Assembly: GCA_050331575.1 (NCBI GenBank)
Contig: JBHJGS010000035.1
Location: 1 to 64,000 of the forward strand
Reading direction: 5' to 3'
Source: JBHJGS01 sp050331575
GTDB lineage: Bacteria > Pseudomonadota > Alphaproteobacteria > Sphingomonadales > Rhodothalassiaceae
DNA: 64,000 nucleotides
Below the pieces are notes generated by a model. The model ran no database searches. It had not been told where the DNA came from and saw nothing but the letters and a program-made list of their open reading frames with translations. How positions within the stretch are numbered: position 1 is the stretch's first letter; each line of letters starts with the position of its first letter. Shown here piece after piece: positions 34,093 to 43,340 of this stretch. A program made the translations under genes and the position numbers.

Positions 34093-35313
34093 ATGTCCGA
34101 CCGGCCGCTGCTGCCCCTTGCGGGCAAGCGCATTCTGCTGATCATCGGCGGCGGCATCGCCGCCTACAAGGCGCTGGACCTGATCCGCCGGCTGCAGGAT
34201 CTAGGCGCTGCCGTGCGGGGCATCCTTACCAAGGGCGGCCAGCAGTTCATCACGCCCTTGTCCGTGGCCAGCCTGTCCGGCGATCAATGCTATACCGAGC
34301 TGTTCTCGCTGAAGGACGAGGCGGAGATGGGCCATATCCGGCTCAGCCGCGAGGCCGATCTGGTTGTGGTTGTCCCCGCCACCGCCGACCTGATCGCCAA
34401 GATCGCCAACGGCCATGCCGACGATCTGGCATCGACCACGCTGCTGGCCACCGACAAGCCGGTGATGATCGCGCCTGCGATGAATGTGCAGATGTGGGCG
34501 CATGCCTCGGTGCGGCGCAATGTCGAGCGGCTTGTCGCCGACGGCGTTCAGATGATCGCGCCGGGCAGCGGCGATATGGCCTGCGGCGAGGTCGGCGCCG
34601 GGCGCCTGGCCGAGGTGCCGGACATCGTCATGGCGGTGCGCCGGGCGTTGGCGCCGAGGGCTCAGCCCCTGGCCGGGCGCCGGATCCTGGTGACCGCCGG
34701 GCCGACCCATGAACCGATCGACCCGGTGCGCTATTTGGCCAACCGATCGTCGGGCAAGCAGGGCTATGCGATTGCCGGCGCGCTGGCAGCGCTTGGGGCT
34801 AACACCGTCATGGTCACCGGGCCGACACACCTGGGCACACCGCCGGGGGTGACGCGGATCGATGTCGAGACCGCGTGTGAGATGTATCAGGCCTGCCAGC
34901 AGGCACTGCCGGTGGATGCCGCGATCTGCGTTGCCGCGGTGGCGGACTGGCGTGTGAAGGGGGTCGGCGCGCAAAAGCTCAAGAAGAGCGTGCATGGTCT
35001 ACCGACGATCCAGCTGACGGAAAATCCGGACATTCTGAAGAGCTTGTCGCAGCCGGGGCCGGGCCGGCCGGCGCTGGTGATCGGCTTCGCCGCAGAGACC
35101 GAAACCGTCGAAGCCCATGCGCAGGCCAAGCGCGCGCGCAAGGGCTGTGACTGGATCGTGGCCAACGATGTCTCCGGCGATGTGATGGGCGGCGAGTTGA
35201 ATCAGGTGATCCTGTTCGATGAGACGGGGGCGCACGCCTGGCCGCAGGACTCGAAAGAAGGCATCGCGCGGCGCCTGGCCGAGCGCATCGCAGCGCACCT
35301 GTCCGAGCAATGA
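34093..35313 (+). CDS. coaBC: Bifunctional phosphopantothenoylcysteine decarboxylase/synthetase
   Basis: Coenzyme A biosynthesis enzyme of 406 residues. The N-terminal CoaC flavoprotein domain (KRILLIIGGGIAAYKALDLIRRL, HIRLSREADLVVVVPATADLIAKIANGHADDL, APAMNVQMWAHASVRRN) makes 4'-phosphopantetheine. The C-terminal CoaB domain (ILVTAGPTHEPIDPVRYLANRSSGKQGYAIA, AAVADWRV, KLKKS, ENPDIL, VGFAAETE-like VIGFAAETE) joins cysteine to phosphopantothenate. ATG at 34093. Its stop overlaps the dut start (ATGA). Confidence 0.97.
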   Translation: MSDRPLLPLAGKRILLIIGGGIAAYKALDLIRRLQDLGAAVRGILTKGGQQFITPLSVASLSGDQCYTELFSLKDEAEMGHIRLSREADLVVVVPATADLIAKIANGHADDLASTTLLATDKPVMIAPAMNVQMWAHASVRRNVERLVADGVQMIAPGSGDMACGEVGAGRLAEVPDIVMAVRRALAPRAQPLAGRRILVTAGPTHEPIDPVRYLANRSSGKQGYAIAGALAALGANTVMVTGPTHLGTPPGVTRIDVETACEMYQACQQALPVDAAICVAAVADWRVKGVGAQKLKKSVHGLPTIQLTENPDILKSLSQPGPGRPALVIGFAAETETVEAHAQAKRARKGCDWIVANDVSGDVMGGELNQVILFDETGAHAWPQDSKEGIARRLAERIAAHLSEQ

Positions 35314-35756
35314 GCGTCCAGGTGCCGATCCTGCGGCTGCCGCATGGCCGGGACCTGCCGCTGCCCGCCTATGCCACCCCCGGTGCGGCCGGATTGGATC
35401 TGTGCGCGGCGGTTCAGACGCCGGTGATGCTGGACCCGCTGGCCCGGGCATTGATCCCCACCGGCTTTGCCATCGCGCTGCCTGCCGGCATGGAAGCGCA
35501 AATTCGCCCGCGTTCCGGCCTGGCCCTGAAACAGGGGCTGACCGTCTTGAACAGTCCCGGAACAGTCGACAGCGATTATCGCGGCGAAGTCGGCGTCATT
35601 TTAGCCAATCTGTCAGACGAGCCAGCAAGGATATCGCGTGGCGACCGAATTGCCCAAATGGTGATTGCTGACGTCGTCCATGTCGAGCTGGAAGAACGCC
35701 AAGATCTGCCCCAAACCGATCGGGGCGTAGGCGGATTCGGCTCCACCGGGCGCTAA
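35310..35756 (+). CDS. dut: dUTP diphosphatase
   Basis: Trimeric dUTPase of 148 residues removing dUTP. Motifs in order: YATPGAAGLDLCA (1), RPRSGLALKQGL (2), VLNSPGTVDSDYRGEVGVILAN (3), RGDRIAQMVI (4), and the C-terminal RGVGGFGSTGR arm (5). Translationally coupled to coaBC by a four-base overlap, a common bacterial arrangement. Length normal. Confidence 0.98.
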   Translation: MSVQVPILRLPHGRDLPLPAYATPGAAGLDLCAAVQTPVMLDPLARALIPTGFAIALPAGMEAQIRPRSGLALKQGLTVLNSPGTVDSDYRGEVGVILANLSDEPARISRGDRIAQMVIADVVHVELEERQDLPQTDRGVGGFGSTGR

Positions 35757-35860
35757 TCACGCTTCTGTCAGACCTTGCGCTTTACGACGAGTTTAATTGC
35801 GCGTGATCGCGCCGCGGCTCAAAGGGTCGCCTTGAGCTTCGGTTTTCGATAGGCCTGATT

Positions 35861-36295
35861 ATGTTTCGTTTTTCCAAGAAGGGCGTTTACGCCGTTGAAG
35901 CGGTGCTGCGGATCGCCGGCGCCTCCGTACACCAGCCGCTGCAAGCGCGCACCTTGTCTGAACGCTTGGGTGTGCCCCGGCGGTATCTAGAGCCGGTTCT
36001 GCAGGAATTGGTCCGCTTGCGCATCATCCGCGGCGTGCGAGGGCCTCGGGGCGGGTATGTCCTGGCGCGTCCCGCCGAGACAATTCTGGTCCGAGATATC
36101 CTTGATGTGGTTCAGATGCTGGAACATTCCGGCGACGACGACAGCTTCACCGGCCGGGAAACGACTGCCGGCGCGCTGGCCGCCCCCTTGCTCGACGACT
36201 TGGCCAAGCGCCTGGACCACCTCTTCTCCAGCCGCTCGATCGCGGATCTGGCGCAGCCGATAGCAGCCAGTGCGTCGCTGCGCGTTGCCGGCTGA
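35861..36295 (+). CDS. Rrf2 family transcriptional regulator lacking cluster cysteines
   Basis: DNA-binding protein of 144 residues with the Rrf2 winged helix: FRFSKKGVYAVEAVLRIA, LSERLGVPRRYLEPVLQELVRLRIIRGVRGPRGGYVLAR (recognition helix and wing) and ILVRDILDVVQ. Members such as IscR and NsrR bind an Fe-S cluster through three cysteines after the dimer helix; this protein contains no cysteine, so it must sense something else or be constitutive. It stands alone between dut and a MoeB-like gene. Confidence 0.9.
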   Translation: MFRFSKKGVYAVEAVLRIAGASVHQPLQARTLSERLGVPRRYLEPVLQELVRLRIIRGVRGPRGGYVLARPAETILVRDILDVVQMLEHSGDDDSFTGRETTAGALAAPLLDDLAKRLDHLFSSRSIADLAQPIAASASLRVAG

Positions 36296-36344
36296 GCGTC
36301 GCTGGGTCTTGACGGCAGCGTCACTGCCGCCCTTCTAGAAGGGC

Positions 36345-37136
36345 ATGACGGCGAGCTTCGACGCGGAATTGACCGATGAGCAGCTGGACCGCTACGCTCG
36401 GCATTTGGTGCTGCGGGGCGTGGGCGGGCCCGGCCAGCGACGATTGCGCCGCGCCTCCGTGCTGGTTGTGGGGGCTGGCGGGCTCGGCGCGCCGATTCTG
36501 GCTTATCTGGCCGCGGCCGGCATAGGCCGACTGGCCATCATCGACGATGATCGGGTCAGCCTGTCCAATCTGCAGCGGCAGGTCCTGTTTGAAAGCGCCG
36601 ATATTGGCGCGCCCAAGGTGACGGTCGCCAAACGGCGCCTGGCCGCGCTCAATCCCGATGTCGAAATCCAGGCGCATGACGCACGGCTGACGGCGCAGAG
36701 CGCGCCGGACTTCCTCTCTGGCCATGATCTGGTGATCGATGGCTGCGACAATTTTGCCACCCGCTTGACGGTTTCAGATGCCTGCGTCGGCGCGGGCGTG
36801 CCGCTGATTTCCGCCGCCTTGGGGGAATTTGAAGGCCAGGTGATGGGATTTGGCCCGGCGGGCGGGCCGTGTTACCGCTGTTTTCTGCCGGCCCCGCCAC
36901 CAGAGGCGGCAAGCTGCGAGCGCTTGGGCGTGCTCGGTGCCTTGGCGGGCCTGATCGGCGCCTTGGCCGCGACCGAGGCGCTGAAGCTTCTGGTCGATCT
37001 CGGTGAGCCGATCCTGGGCCGGCTTTTGCTGGTCGATACGCTCAACCATCGGCAGCGGTCGATCCGTATCCCAAAAGACCCTGCCTGTCCCGCCTGCGGG
37101 CCGGGCGCCCTGAAAACCGGAAGCGATGATGGCTGA
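36345..37136 (+). CDS. moeB: MoeB/ThiF family adenylyltransferase
   Basis: E1-like enzyme of 263 residues that adenylates the C-terminal glycine of a ubiquitin-like sulfur carrier (MoaD or ThiS). ATP-binding VLVVGAGGLGAPILAYLAAAGIGRLAIIDDDRVSLSNLQRQVLF, the DGCDNFATR segment, the catalytic-type Cys in SCERLGVLGALAGLIGALAATEALK, and zinc pairs CYRC and CPAC. MoeB versus ThiF specificity cannot be settled from sequence. Ends overlapping the start of the YciB gene. Confidence 0.92.
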   Translation: MTASFDAELTDEQLDRYARHLVLRGVGGPGQRRLRRASVLVVGAGGLGAPILAYLAAAGIGRLAIIDDDRVSLSNLQRQVLFESADIGAPKVTVAKRRLAALNPDVEIQAHDARLTAQSAPDFLSGHDLVIDGCDNFATRLTVSDACVGAGVPLISAALGEFEGQVMGFGPAGGPCYRCFLPAPPPEAASCERLGVLGALAGLIGALAATEALKLLVDLGEPILGRLLLVDTLNHRQRSIRIPKDPACPACGPGALKTGSDDG

Positions 37137-37746
37137 GAAAAAACCCGCAGAGCAGAACGCCGGCGTACCGGCAAAGGCCTGGATCAAGCTGGCCGTGGAA
37201 ATGGGCCCGCTGCTGATCTTCTTTGGCACCTATATCTTCGCGCCGCGCTTCGGCGCGGACGACGCGATCTATCCGGCCACTGGCGCCTTCATGGTGGCGA
37301 TGACCGCAGCGCTCATCGCGTCATGGCGGTTGGAAGGCAAGATCGCGCCGATGTTGTGGGTGTCCGGCGGCCTGGTGCTGGTCATGGGCGGGCTGACCCT
37401 GATCCTGGCTGACAAAACCTTCATCTACATGAAGCCGACCCTGACCAACGGCTTGTTTGCCAGCGCGCTTTTGGGCGGGGTGATCTTCCGGACGCCAGTG
37501 ATGAAGCTGCTGTTCCAGGCGGCGTTTCCGCCGATCAGCCAGAAGGGCTGGCTGACCTTGAGCCGCAATTGGGGCCTGTATTTCCTGTTCCTGGCGGTGC
37601 TCAACGAGATTATGTGGCGGAACTTCTCCGAGGAGATCTGGGTCTATTACAAGACCTGGGCGATCCTGCCGCTGACCATCGCGTTCGCCGCCAGCCAATA
37701 TCCGGTGATGACCCGGCATTACGCCGAGGGTGAGGCGTCTGGCTGA
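37126..37746 (+). CDS. yciB: Septation protein A / YciB family membrane protein
   Basis: Inner-membrane protein of 206 residues with about five helices. Recognised by WIKLAVEMGPLLIFFGTYIFAPRFGADDAIYPATGAFMVAMTAALIAS and the hallmark LTLILADKTFIYMKPTLTNGLFASALLGG, plus LSRNWGLYFLFLAVLNEIMWRNFSEEIWVYYKTW. The family is linked to cell envelope and septum formation. The start overlaps moeB by 11 bases; an alternative ATG is at 37129. Confidence 0.93.
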   Translation: MMAEKKPAEQNAGVPAKAWIKLAVEMGPLLIFFGTYIFAPRFGADDAIYPATGAFMVAMTAALIASWRLEGKIAPMLWVSGGLVLVMGGLTLILADKTFIYMKPTLTNGLFASALLGGVIFRTPVMKLLFQAAFPPISQKGWLTLSRNWGLYFLFLAVLNEIMWRNFSEEIWVYYKTWAILPLTIAFAASQYPVMTRHYAEGEASG

Positions 37747-37756
37747 TCAGCCCTTG

Positions 37757-38653
<897 letters not shown>

Positions 38654-38794
38654 CCGCTGTTGCGACGCCGGATTGAGCGTTTGACCAAGCGCGGGTGCAG
38701 CTGGGCGAGCGTCACCGCCCCGTGACGCGACCTGCTCTTGCATCCGGCCATTGGACAAGCTATTTCCAGCGGCCTTACCTGATCGGTGTGATCT

Positions 38795-38881
38795 GCGGTC
38801 GTGGCGGAATTGGTAGACGCGCAGCGTTGAGGTCGCTGTGGGAGAGATCCCGTGGAAGTTCGAGTCTTCTCGACCGCACCA
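38795..38881 (+). tRNA. tRNA-Leu (anticodon GAG)
   Basis: Plus-strand 87-nt class II tRNA. Acceptor GCGGTCG/CGACCGC, D arm TGGCGGAATTGGTAGACGCGC, anticodon loop TTGAGGT (GAG), an extended variable arm (TGGGAGAGATCCCG), T arm GAAGTTCGAGTCTTC, discriminator A and encoded CCA. Confidence 0.97.
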
Positions 38882-39022
38882 TCACTTCTTGCCTGACCTG
38901 CGCGTTCAATCGCGCTGAACCGGGCCGCTCCGCCCTCTTGCGCGCAGGCCGCCAGCGTGGGACGGAAGATCAAGGGGCCCCGGGGCCGGGCGTCGGGACA
39001 GCCAAGATGAAAGGCCGTGGCA

Positions 39023-40417
39023 ATGGCGGACGCGGAGCTCCAAACCGAGACTCCCGAGCAGGAGGTGCCGGCGGGCGATGCCCACCGCAGCCCGGACTTC
39101 ATCCATCAGTTGGAAGAGGCGATCCGGAGCGATGATCGCGACGCCCTGCTGGGCCTGATCGCGCCGCTGCGGCCGGAGGATTTGGCCGACATTTTCGAGA
39201 CGCTCTCCTCGCCGGACCGGCGTGGACTGGTGCGCCTGGCCTCCGACACCCTGGACCCGGCCTTTCTGATCGAGCTGGACGGCGCGGTTTTCCGGGAAGT
39301 GGCCGGCGAGCTGCCGACCGAACAGATCGCCGAGGCGGTTGAACAGCTGGACAGTGACGACGCCGTCTACATCATGGAGGGGCTGGACGAGCAGTCCCAG
39401 CAGACGGTCTTGCGCCAGATCGCCTCGGTTGACCGGGCAGCGATCGAGGAGGGGCTGGCCTATCCCGAGGACAGCGCCGGCCGCCTGATGCAGCGCGACC
39501 TGGTGGTGGTGCCGCAATTCTGGACCGTGGGCCAGACCATCGATTTCATGCGCGCCCAGAAAGCCAAGCTGCCCAAGGAATTCTACGAGATCATCGTCAC
39601 CGACCCGTTCTTCCGGCCGCTGGGCACCGTGCCGCTCGCCTCGGTCATGCGCTCCAAGCGCAAGGTGTCCATGCAAGAACTGATCGATCCGGACCTGCAT
39701 CTGATCCTGGTCACCGCAGACCAGGAAGAGGTCGCCTATACCTTCAACAAATATCACCTGATCTCCGCGCCGGTGGTGAATGCCGAGGGCCGGCTGGTCG
39801 GTGTCATCACCGTCGACGACATCGTGACGGTCATCGAGGAGGAGGCGCAGGAAGATATCCTGGCACTGGCCGGGGTTAGCGAGGGGGTGCATGAAGGGGT
39901 GTGGTCGACCACGCGCACCCGCTTCTGGTGGCTGCTGGTCAATCTCGGGACGGCGATCCTGGCATCCTTCGTGATCGGGCTGTTCGACGCCACCATCGAG
40001 GCCTTCGTGGCACTGGCCGTGCTGATGCCGATCGTGGCGTCGATGGGCGGCAATGCCGGGACCCAGACCATGACCGTGGCGGTGCGCGCCATCGCCACCC
40101 GCGAACTGTCCCCGGCCAACGCCATGCGCATCGTCAATAAGGAGCTGATCGTCAGCTTGTTCAACGGGATCGCCCTGGCACTGGTGATCGGCGTGGTCGC
40201 GATGCTATGGTTCGGCAATTTCCTGCTGGGGCTGGTTTTGGCGGTGGCGATGGTGGTGAATATGGTCATCGCCGGCCTGTCCGGCATTCTGGTGCCGATG
40301 ATCCTGGACCGGCTGAAGGTGGACCCGGCCGTGGCGTCCTCGGTGTTCGTCACCACCATCACCGATGTGGTCGGTTTCCTGGCCTTTCTGGGCCTTGCCG
40401 CCTTGATCCTCATCTAG
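39023..40417 (+). CDS. mgtE: Magnesium transporter MgtE
   Basis: Inner-membrane Mg2+ channel of 464 residues. The N-terminal helical MgtE_N domain (HQLEEAIRSDDRDALLGLIAPLRPEDLADIFETL) is followed by a tandem CBS domain (LAYPEDSAGRLMQRDLVVVPQFWTVGQTI ... LISAPVVNAEGRLVGVITVDDIVTVI) that gates by intracellular Mg2+. Five transmembrane helices follow, with the pore signature LAVLMPIVASMGGNAGTQTMTVAVRAIA. ATG 39023 is about eight bases after AAAGG; a GTG at 39017 is too close to it. A response-regulator gene follows within 12 bases. Confidence 0.95.
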   Translation: MADAELQTETPEQEVPAGDAHRSPDFIHQLEEAIRSDDRDALLGLIAPLRPEDLADIFETLSSPDRRGLVRLASDTLDPAFLIELDGAVFREVAGELPTEQIAEAVEQLDSDDAVYIMEGLDEQSQQTVLRQIASVDRAAIEEGLAYPEDSAGRLMQRDLVVVPQFWTVGQTIDFMRAQKAKLPKEFYEIIVTDPFFRPLGTVPLASVMRSKRKVSMQELIDPDLHLILVTADQEEVAYTFNKYHLISAPVVNAEGRLVGVITVDDIVTVIEEEAQEDILALAGVSEGVHEGVWSTTRTRFWWLLVNLGTAILASFVIGLFDATIEAFVALAVLMPIVASMGGNAGTQTMTVAVRAIATRELSPANAMRIVNKELIVSLFNGIALALVIGVVAMLWFGNFLLGLVLAVAMVVNMVIAGLSGILVPMILDRLKVDPAVASSVFVTTITDVVGFLAFLGLAALILI

Positions 40418-40429
40418 GGCCGCCGGCCG

Positions 40430-41215
40430 GTGTTGCTGCCGTCCCGCACCGTGCTGATCGCCGATGACGAGCCGACCATCGCGCGGCTTTATGGTGGCTT
40501 GCTGGTGCAAAATGGGTTCGATGTGTTGCTGGCCTCTGATGGTCGAGAGGCCTTCGATCGCGCTTATGCCGAGCGGCCCGCCTTGGCGCTGCTGGACGTG
40601 AACATGCCGCACATGTCCGGTTTGGAGGTGATCCAGGCGCTCGCGGTGGCCGAGGCCCGCTCCGGCCCGGTTCTGTTGATGACCGGCGATGACCGGGCCG
40701 GCACCGTGCAGGCGGGGCTGGCCGCCGGCGCCGATGATTTCTTGGTCAAGGGGCAGGGGGCTGAGGATCTGATCCAGGCGGTGCGCCTGTGGCTCGGCAT
40801 GGGCTTTGCCCGACTGCCCGACCTGGTCCGCGCCCGCCTGGTGAATGGCGAGATCGATCCGGCCGCGCCGACCGGCCTGATGCGCCTGGCGCGGATCGAC
40901 GAGACGGTGGTGGCCGATGTCGCGACGACGGCCAAGGCGGACATGGCCGCCCTGCCGGAAGATTTCGGCCGTCGACGGATCGATCGCATGCTCCTGGTGG
41001 CGCGCTTGAGCCGATTGCTGATCGACCGCATCAATGGGGATCTGACTTTGGGCGTGCGCTTCGTCTATCTGCTGGTGGCGACACTCAACCGCCTGGACCA
41101 GGCCTGGGTGCGCGATGCCCATCATCTGTTCGCCCGCTTTGATGAGCTGTGCGCGGATGAGCGCTTTCAAGCCGCCTACCAGCACGGCCTGGCCGCTGCC
41201 CTGCCGCCGCGATAG
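40430..41215 (+). CDS. Response regulator with unassigned C-terminal domain
   Basis: Protein of 261 residues. The N-terminal CheY-like receiver (residues about 5-120) has the acidic pair at 12-13, phospho-acceptor Asp56 in LLDVNMP, Thr85 (LLMTGDD) and Lys107 (DDFLVKGQG). The remaining 140 residues are predicted helical with no HTH, GGDEF, EAL or kinase motif I can name; the stretch RRRIDRMLLVARLSRLLIDRINGDLTLGVRFVYLL is amphipathic. GTG start, 12 bases after mgtE, so likely cotranscribed with it. No sensor kinase nearby. Confidence 0.82.
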   Translation: MLLPSRTVLIADDEPTIARLYGGLLVQNGFDVLLASDGREAFDRAYAERPALALLDVNMPHMSGLEVIQALAVAEARSGPVLLMTGDDRAGTVQAGLAAGADDFLVKGQGAEDLIQAVRLWLGMGFARLPDLVRARLVNGEIDPAAPTGLMRLARIDETVVADVATTAKADMAALPEDFGRRRIDRMLLVARLSRLLIDRINGDLTLGVRFVYLLVATLNRLDQAWVRDAHHLFARFDELCADERFQAAYQHGLAAALPPR

Positions 41216-41231
41216 CCGCCAAGCGGGCTGT

Positions 41232-41285
41232 GCGGCCAAGGCGCCCAAGGCGGCCAAGACGCTCAAGACGCTCAAGACGCCCGGG
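41232..41285. repeat. Six imperfect copies of a 9-bp tandem repeat
   Basis: Consecutive nonamers GCGGCCAAG, GCGCCCAAG, GCGGCCAAG, ACGCTCAAG, ACGCTCAAG, ACGCCCGGG between the response regulator stop and the acyl-CoA dehydrogenase. The third positions vary least as xxGCxCAAG. Not inside either accepted coding region. Confidence 0.8.
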
Positions 41286-41384
41286 CGGTTTGCCAGGCCC
41301 CGTGCCTTGTCCCAACCGCTCCGGCGGCCTACATCAGCGGCAAAACACCCAACTGTTTCCCTTTGGGCCTGTCAGGATCGCGTG

Positions 41385-43175
41385 ATGAGCTATACCGCCC
41401 CCTTGAAGGATATTCGCTTGGCGCTGGACACGGCGGCTGAGATTGACGATCTCGCCGCCCTGCCACCATTCGCCGAGGCGACGCCGGATCTGATCGACGC
41501 GGTGCTTGAGGAGGCAGGCAAGCTGTCGGCCAATGTGCTGGCACCGCTCAACGCTCTGGGCGACCGCGAGGGGCTGATGCTTGACCAGGGCGACGTGCGG
41601 ATGCCGCAGGGCTTTCGCGATGCCTATCAGCAATATGTCGAGGGTGGCTGGAACGGTCTGACCTTTTCGCCCGACTATGGCGGCCAGGGCCTGCCCTTCG
41701 CGCTCGGCCTGGCGGTGCAGGAGACCTGGACCGCGGCGAATATGGCGTTTTCGCTGTGCCCGATGCTGAACCAGGGGGCCGTGGAGGCGCTGACCGTTCA
41801 CGGCTCGGACGATCTGAAGGCCCTGTATCTGCCGAAGATGATCTCCGGGCACTGGTCCGGCACCATGAACCTGACCGAGCCGCAGGCAGGCTCCGATGTC
41901 GGCGCGCTGAAATCCAAGGCCGAGCCGGTTGGCGATGGCAGCTACCGTATCAAGGGCCAGAAGATCTATATCACCTTCGGCGAGCATGACATGGTGGATA
42001 ATATCATCCATCTGGTGCTGGCCCGCACGCCCGGCGCGCCGGAGGGCACCAAGGGCATCTCGCTGTTCCTGGTGCCGAAATATCTGCCGGATGAGAATGG
42101 CAATCCGGGCCAGCGCAACGACCTGATCTGCTCAGGGCTGGAGCACAAGATGGGCATCCACGCCTCGCCGACCTGTTCCATGCAGTTCGGTGATCAGGGC
42201 GTTTGCATCGGCTGGTTGGTCGGGCAGGAATGCAAGGGCATGGCGCACATGTTCACCATGATGAACCATGCCCGCATCAATGTCGGCCTACAGGGCGTGG
42301 CGATTGCCGAGCGCGCCTATCAGCAGGCCTTTGCTTATGCCCGGGAGCGGGTGCAGGGTGCGCTGTTCCACACCCGCGGCCCCCGGGTGACCATCATCAA
42401 CCATGCCAGCGTGCGGCGCATCTTGATGACCATGCGCGCGCTGACCCAGGCCGGCCGCGCCCTGGCCTACGCCAATGCCGCCGCGGTTGACCGCGCGCAC
42501 GCGATTGAGGAGGGCGAGGCGCGGCGCATCGCCCAGGGCCGCGCGGACCTGCTAACGCCGGTGACCAAGGCCTGGTGCACGGACATGGGCGTGGAGGTCG
42601 CCTCGCTGGGCATCCAGGTGCATGGCGGCATGGGCTATATCGAGGAAACCGGCGCGGCCCAGCATCTGCGCGACAGCCGCATCGCGCCCATCTATGAGGG
42701 CACCAATGAGATCCAGGCGCTCGACCTGGTCGGCCGCAAGCTGCTCATGGATGATGGCGCGCACTGGAAGCGCTTCTTCGGCGAGATCCGCCAGTTCACC
42801 AAGGACCTGCCGGCGACCGGGCATCTCGGCGCCATGAAGGAATATCTGATGGACGGCATCGATGCGCTGCAGAACGCCGCTGTCTGGCTGGCCGGCAATG
42901 ATCTGGACCAGGCCCCCAGCACCGCCGCCGGCGCCACGCCGTTCTTGAAGATGTTCGGCACCGTCTCTGGCGGCTATTTCCTCGCCCGCGAGGCGCTGGA
43001 GGCGGACCGGCGCCTGGCTGATGGGGCAACGGACGACCGCTTCTTGAACGCCAAAATCGCCACCGCCCGCTTCTACTGCGAACAACTGATGCCCGGCGCC
43101 ACGGCCCTGCTGGGCCCAATCACCCGCGGCGAAGAGATGTTCTACGCCTTGGATGAGGATCAATTCGCGGCGTGA
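41385..43175 (+). CDS. Acyl-CoA dehydrogenase (FadE-type, with C-terminal extension)
   Basis: FAD-dependent beta-oxidation enzyme of 596 residues. Middle segments: FSLCPMLNQGAVEALTVHGSDDLKALYLPKMISGHWSGTMNLTEPQAGSDVGAL (FAD-binding), GIHASPTCSMQFG, and RGPRVTIINHASVRRILMTMRAL. The catalytic glutamate is in IYEGTNEIQALDLVGRKLL, and a roughly 130-residue C-terminal acyl-CoA dehydrogenase domain follows (normal for this long-form subfamily). ATG at 41385; the longer frame from 41115 overlaps the preceding gene. Likely acts on fatty or 3-sulfinopropionyl-type acyl-CoAs; the substrate is not decidable. Confidence 0.93.
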   Translation: MSYTAPLKDIRLALDTAAEIDDLAALPPFAEATPDLIDAVLEEAGKLSANVLAPLNALGDREGLMLDQGDVRMPQGFRDAYQQYVEGGWNGLTFSPDYGGQGLPFALGLAVQETWTAANMAFSLCPMLNQGAVEALTVHGSDDLKALYLPKMISGHWSGTMNLTEPQAGSDVGALKSKAEPVGDGSYRIKGQKIYITFGEHDMVDNIIHLVLARTPGAPEGTKGISLFLVPKYLPDENGNPGQRNDLICSGLEHKMGIHASPTCSMQFGDQGVCIGWLVGQECKGMAHMFTMMNHARINVGLQGVAIAERAYQQAFAYARERVQGALFHTRGPRVTIINHASVRRILMTMRALTQAGRALAYANAAAVDRAHAIEEGEARRIAQGRADLLTPVTKAWCTDMGVEVASLGIQVHGGMGYIEETGAAQHLRDSRIAPIYEGTNEIQALDLVGRKLLMDDGAHWKRFFGEIRQFTKDLPATGHLGAMKEYLMDGIDALQNAAVWLAGNDLDQAPSTAAGATPFLKMFGTVSGGYFLAREALEADRRLADGATDDRFLNAKIATARFYCEQLMPGATALLGPITRGEEMFYALDEDQFAA

Positions 43176-43195
43176 GGGCGGGCCGGCGCCCGCCC
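43176..43195 (+). terminator. Hairpin directly after acyl-CoA dehydrogenase
   Basis: Perfect eight-base-pair stem GGGCGGGC/GCCCGCCC with a four-base CGGC loop immediately after the stop codon. No U-run follows, so termination is possible but not certain. Confidence 0.4.
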
Positions 43196-43340
43196 ATGCT
43201 CCCCTTCAAGCCCATCTCGCTCACGCCATCGCGAGTGTTGTTAAAGCCGGATCACTTCCAGCCAACGCGAACTTGAGTTGTGCATCCCCTTAACAATCCC
43301 TTACCAGTTCGGTCGGGATTGGTGCAAAGGGGAGAGTGTG

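Noticed and set aside
41232..41285. Possible CRISPR-like short repeats
   Set aside because: The units are contiguous nonamers without spacers.
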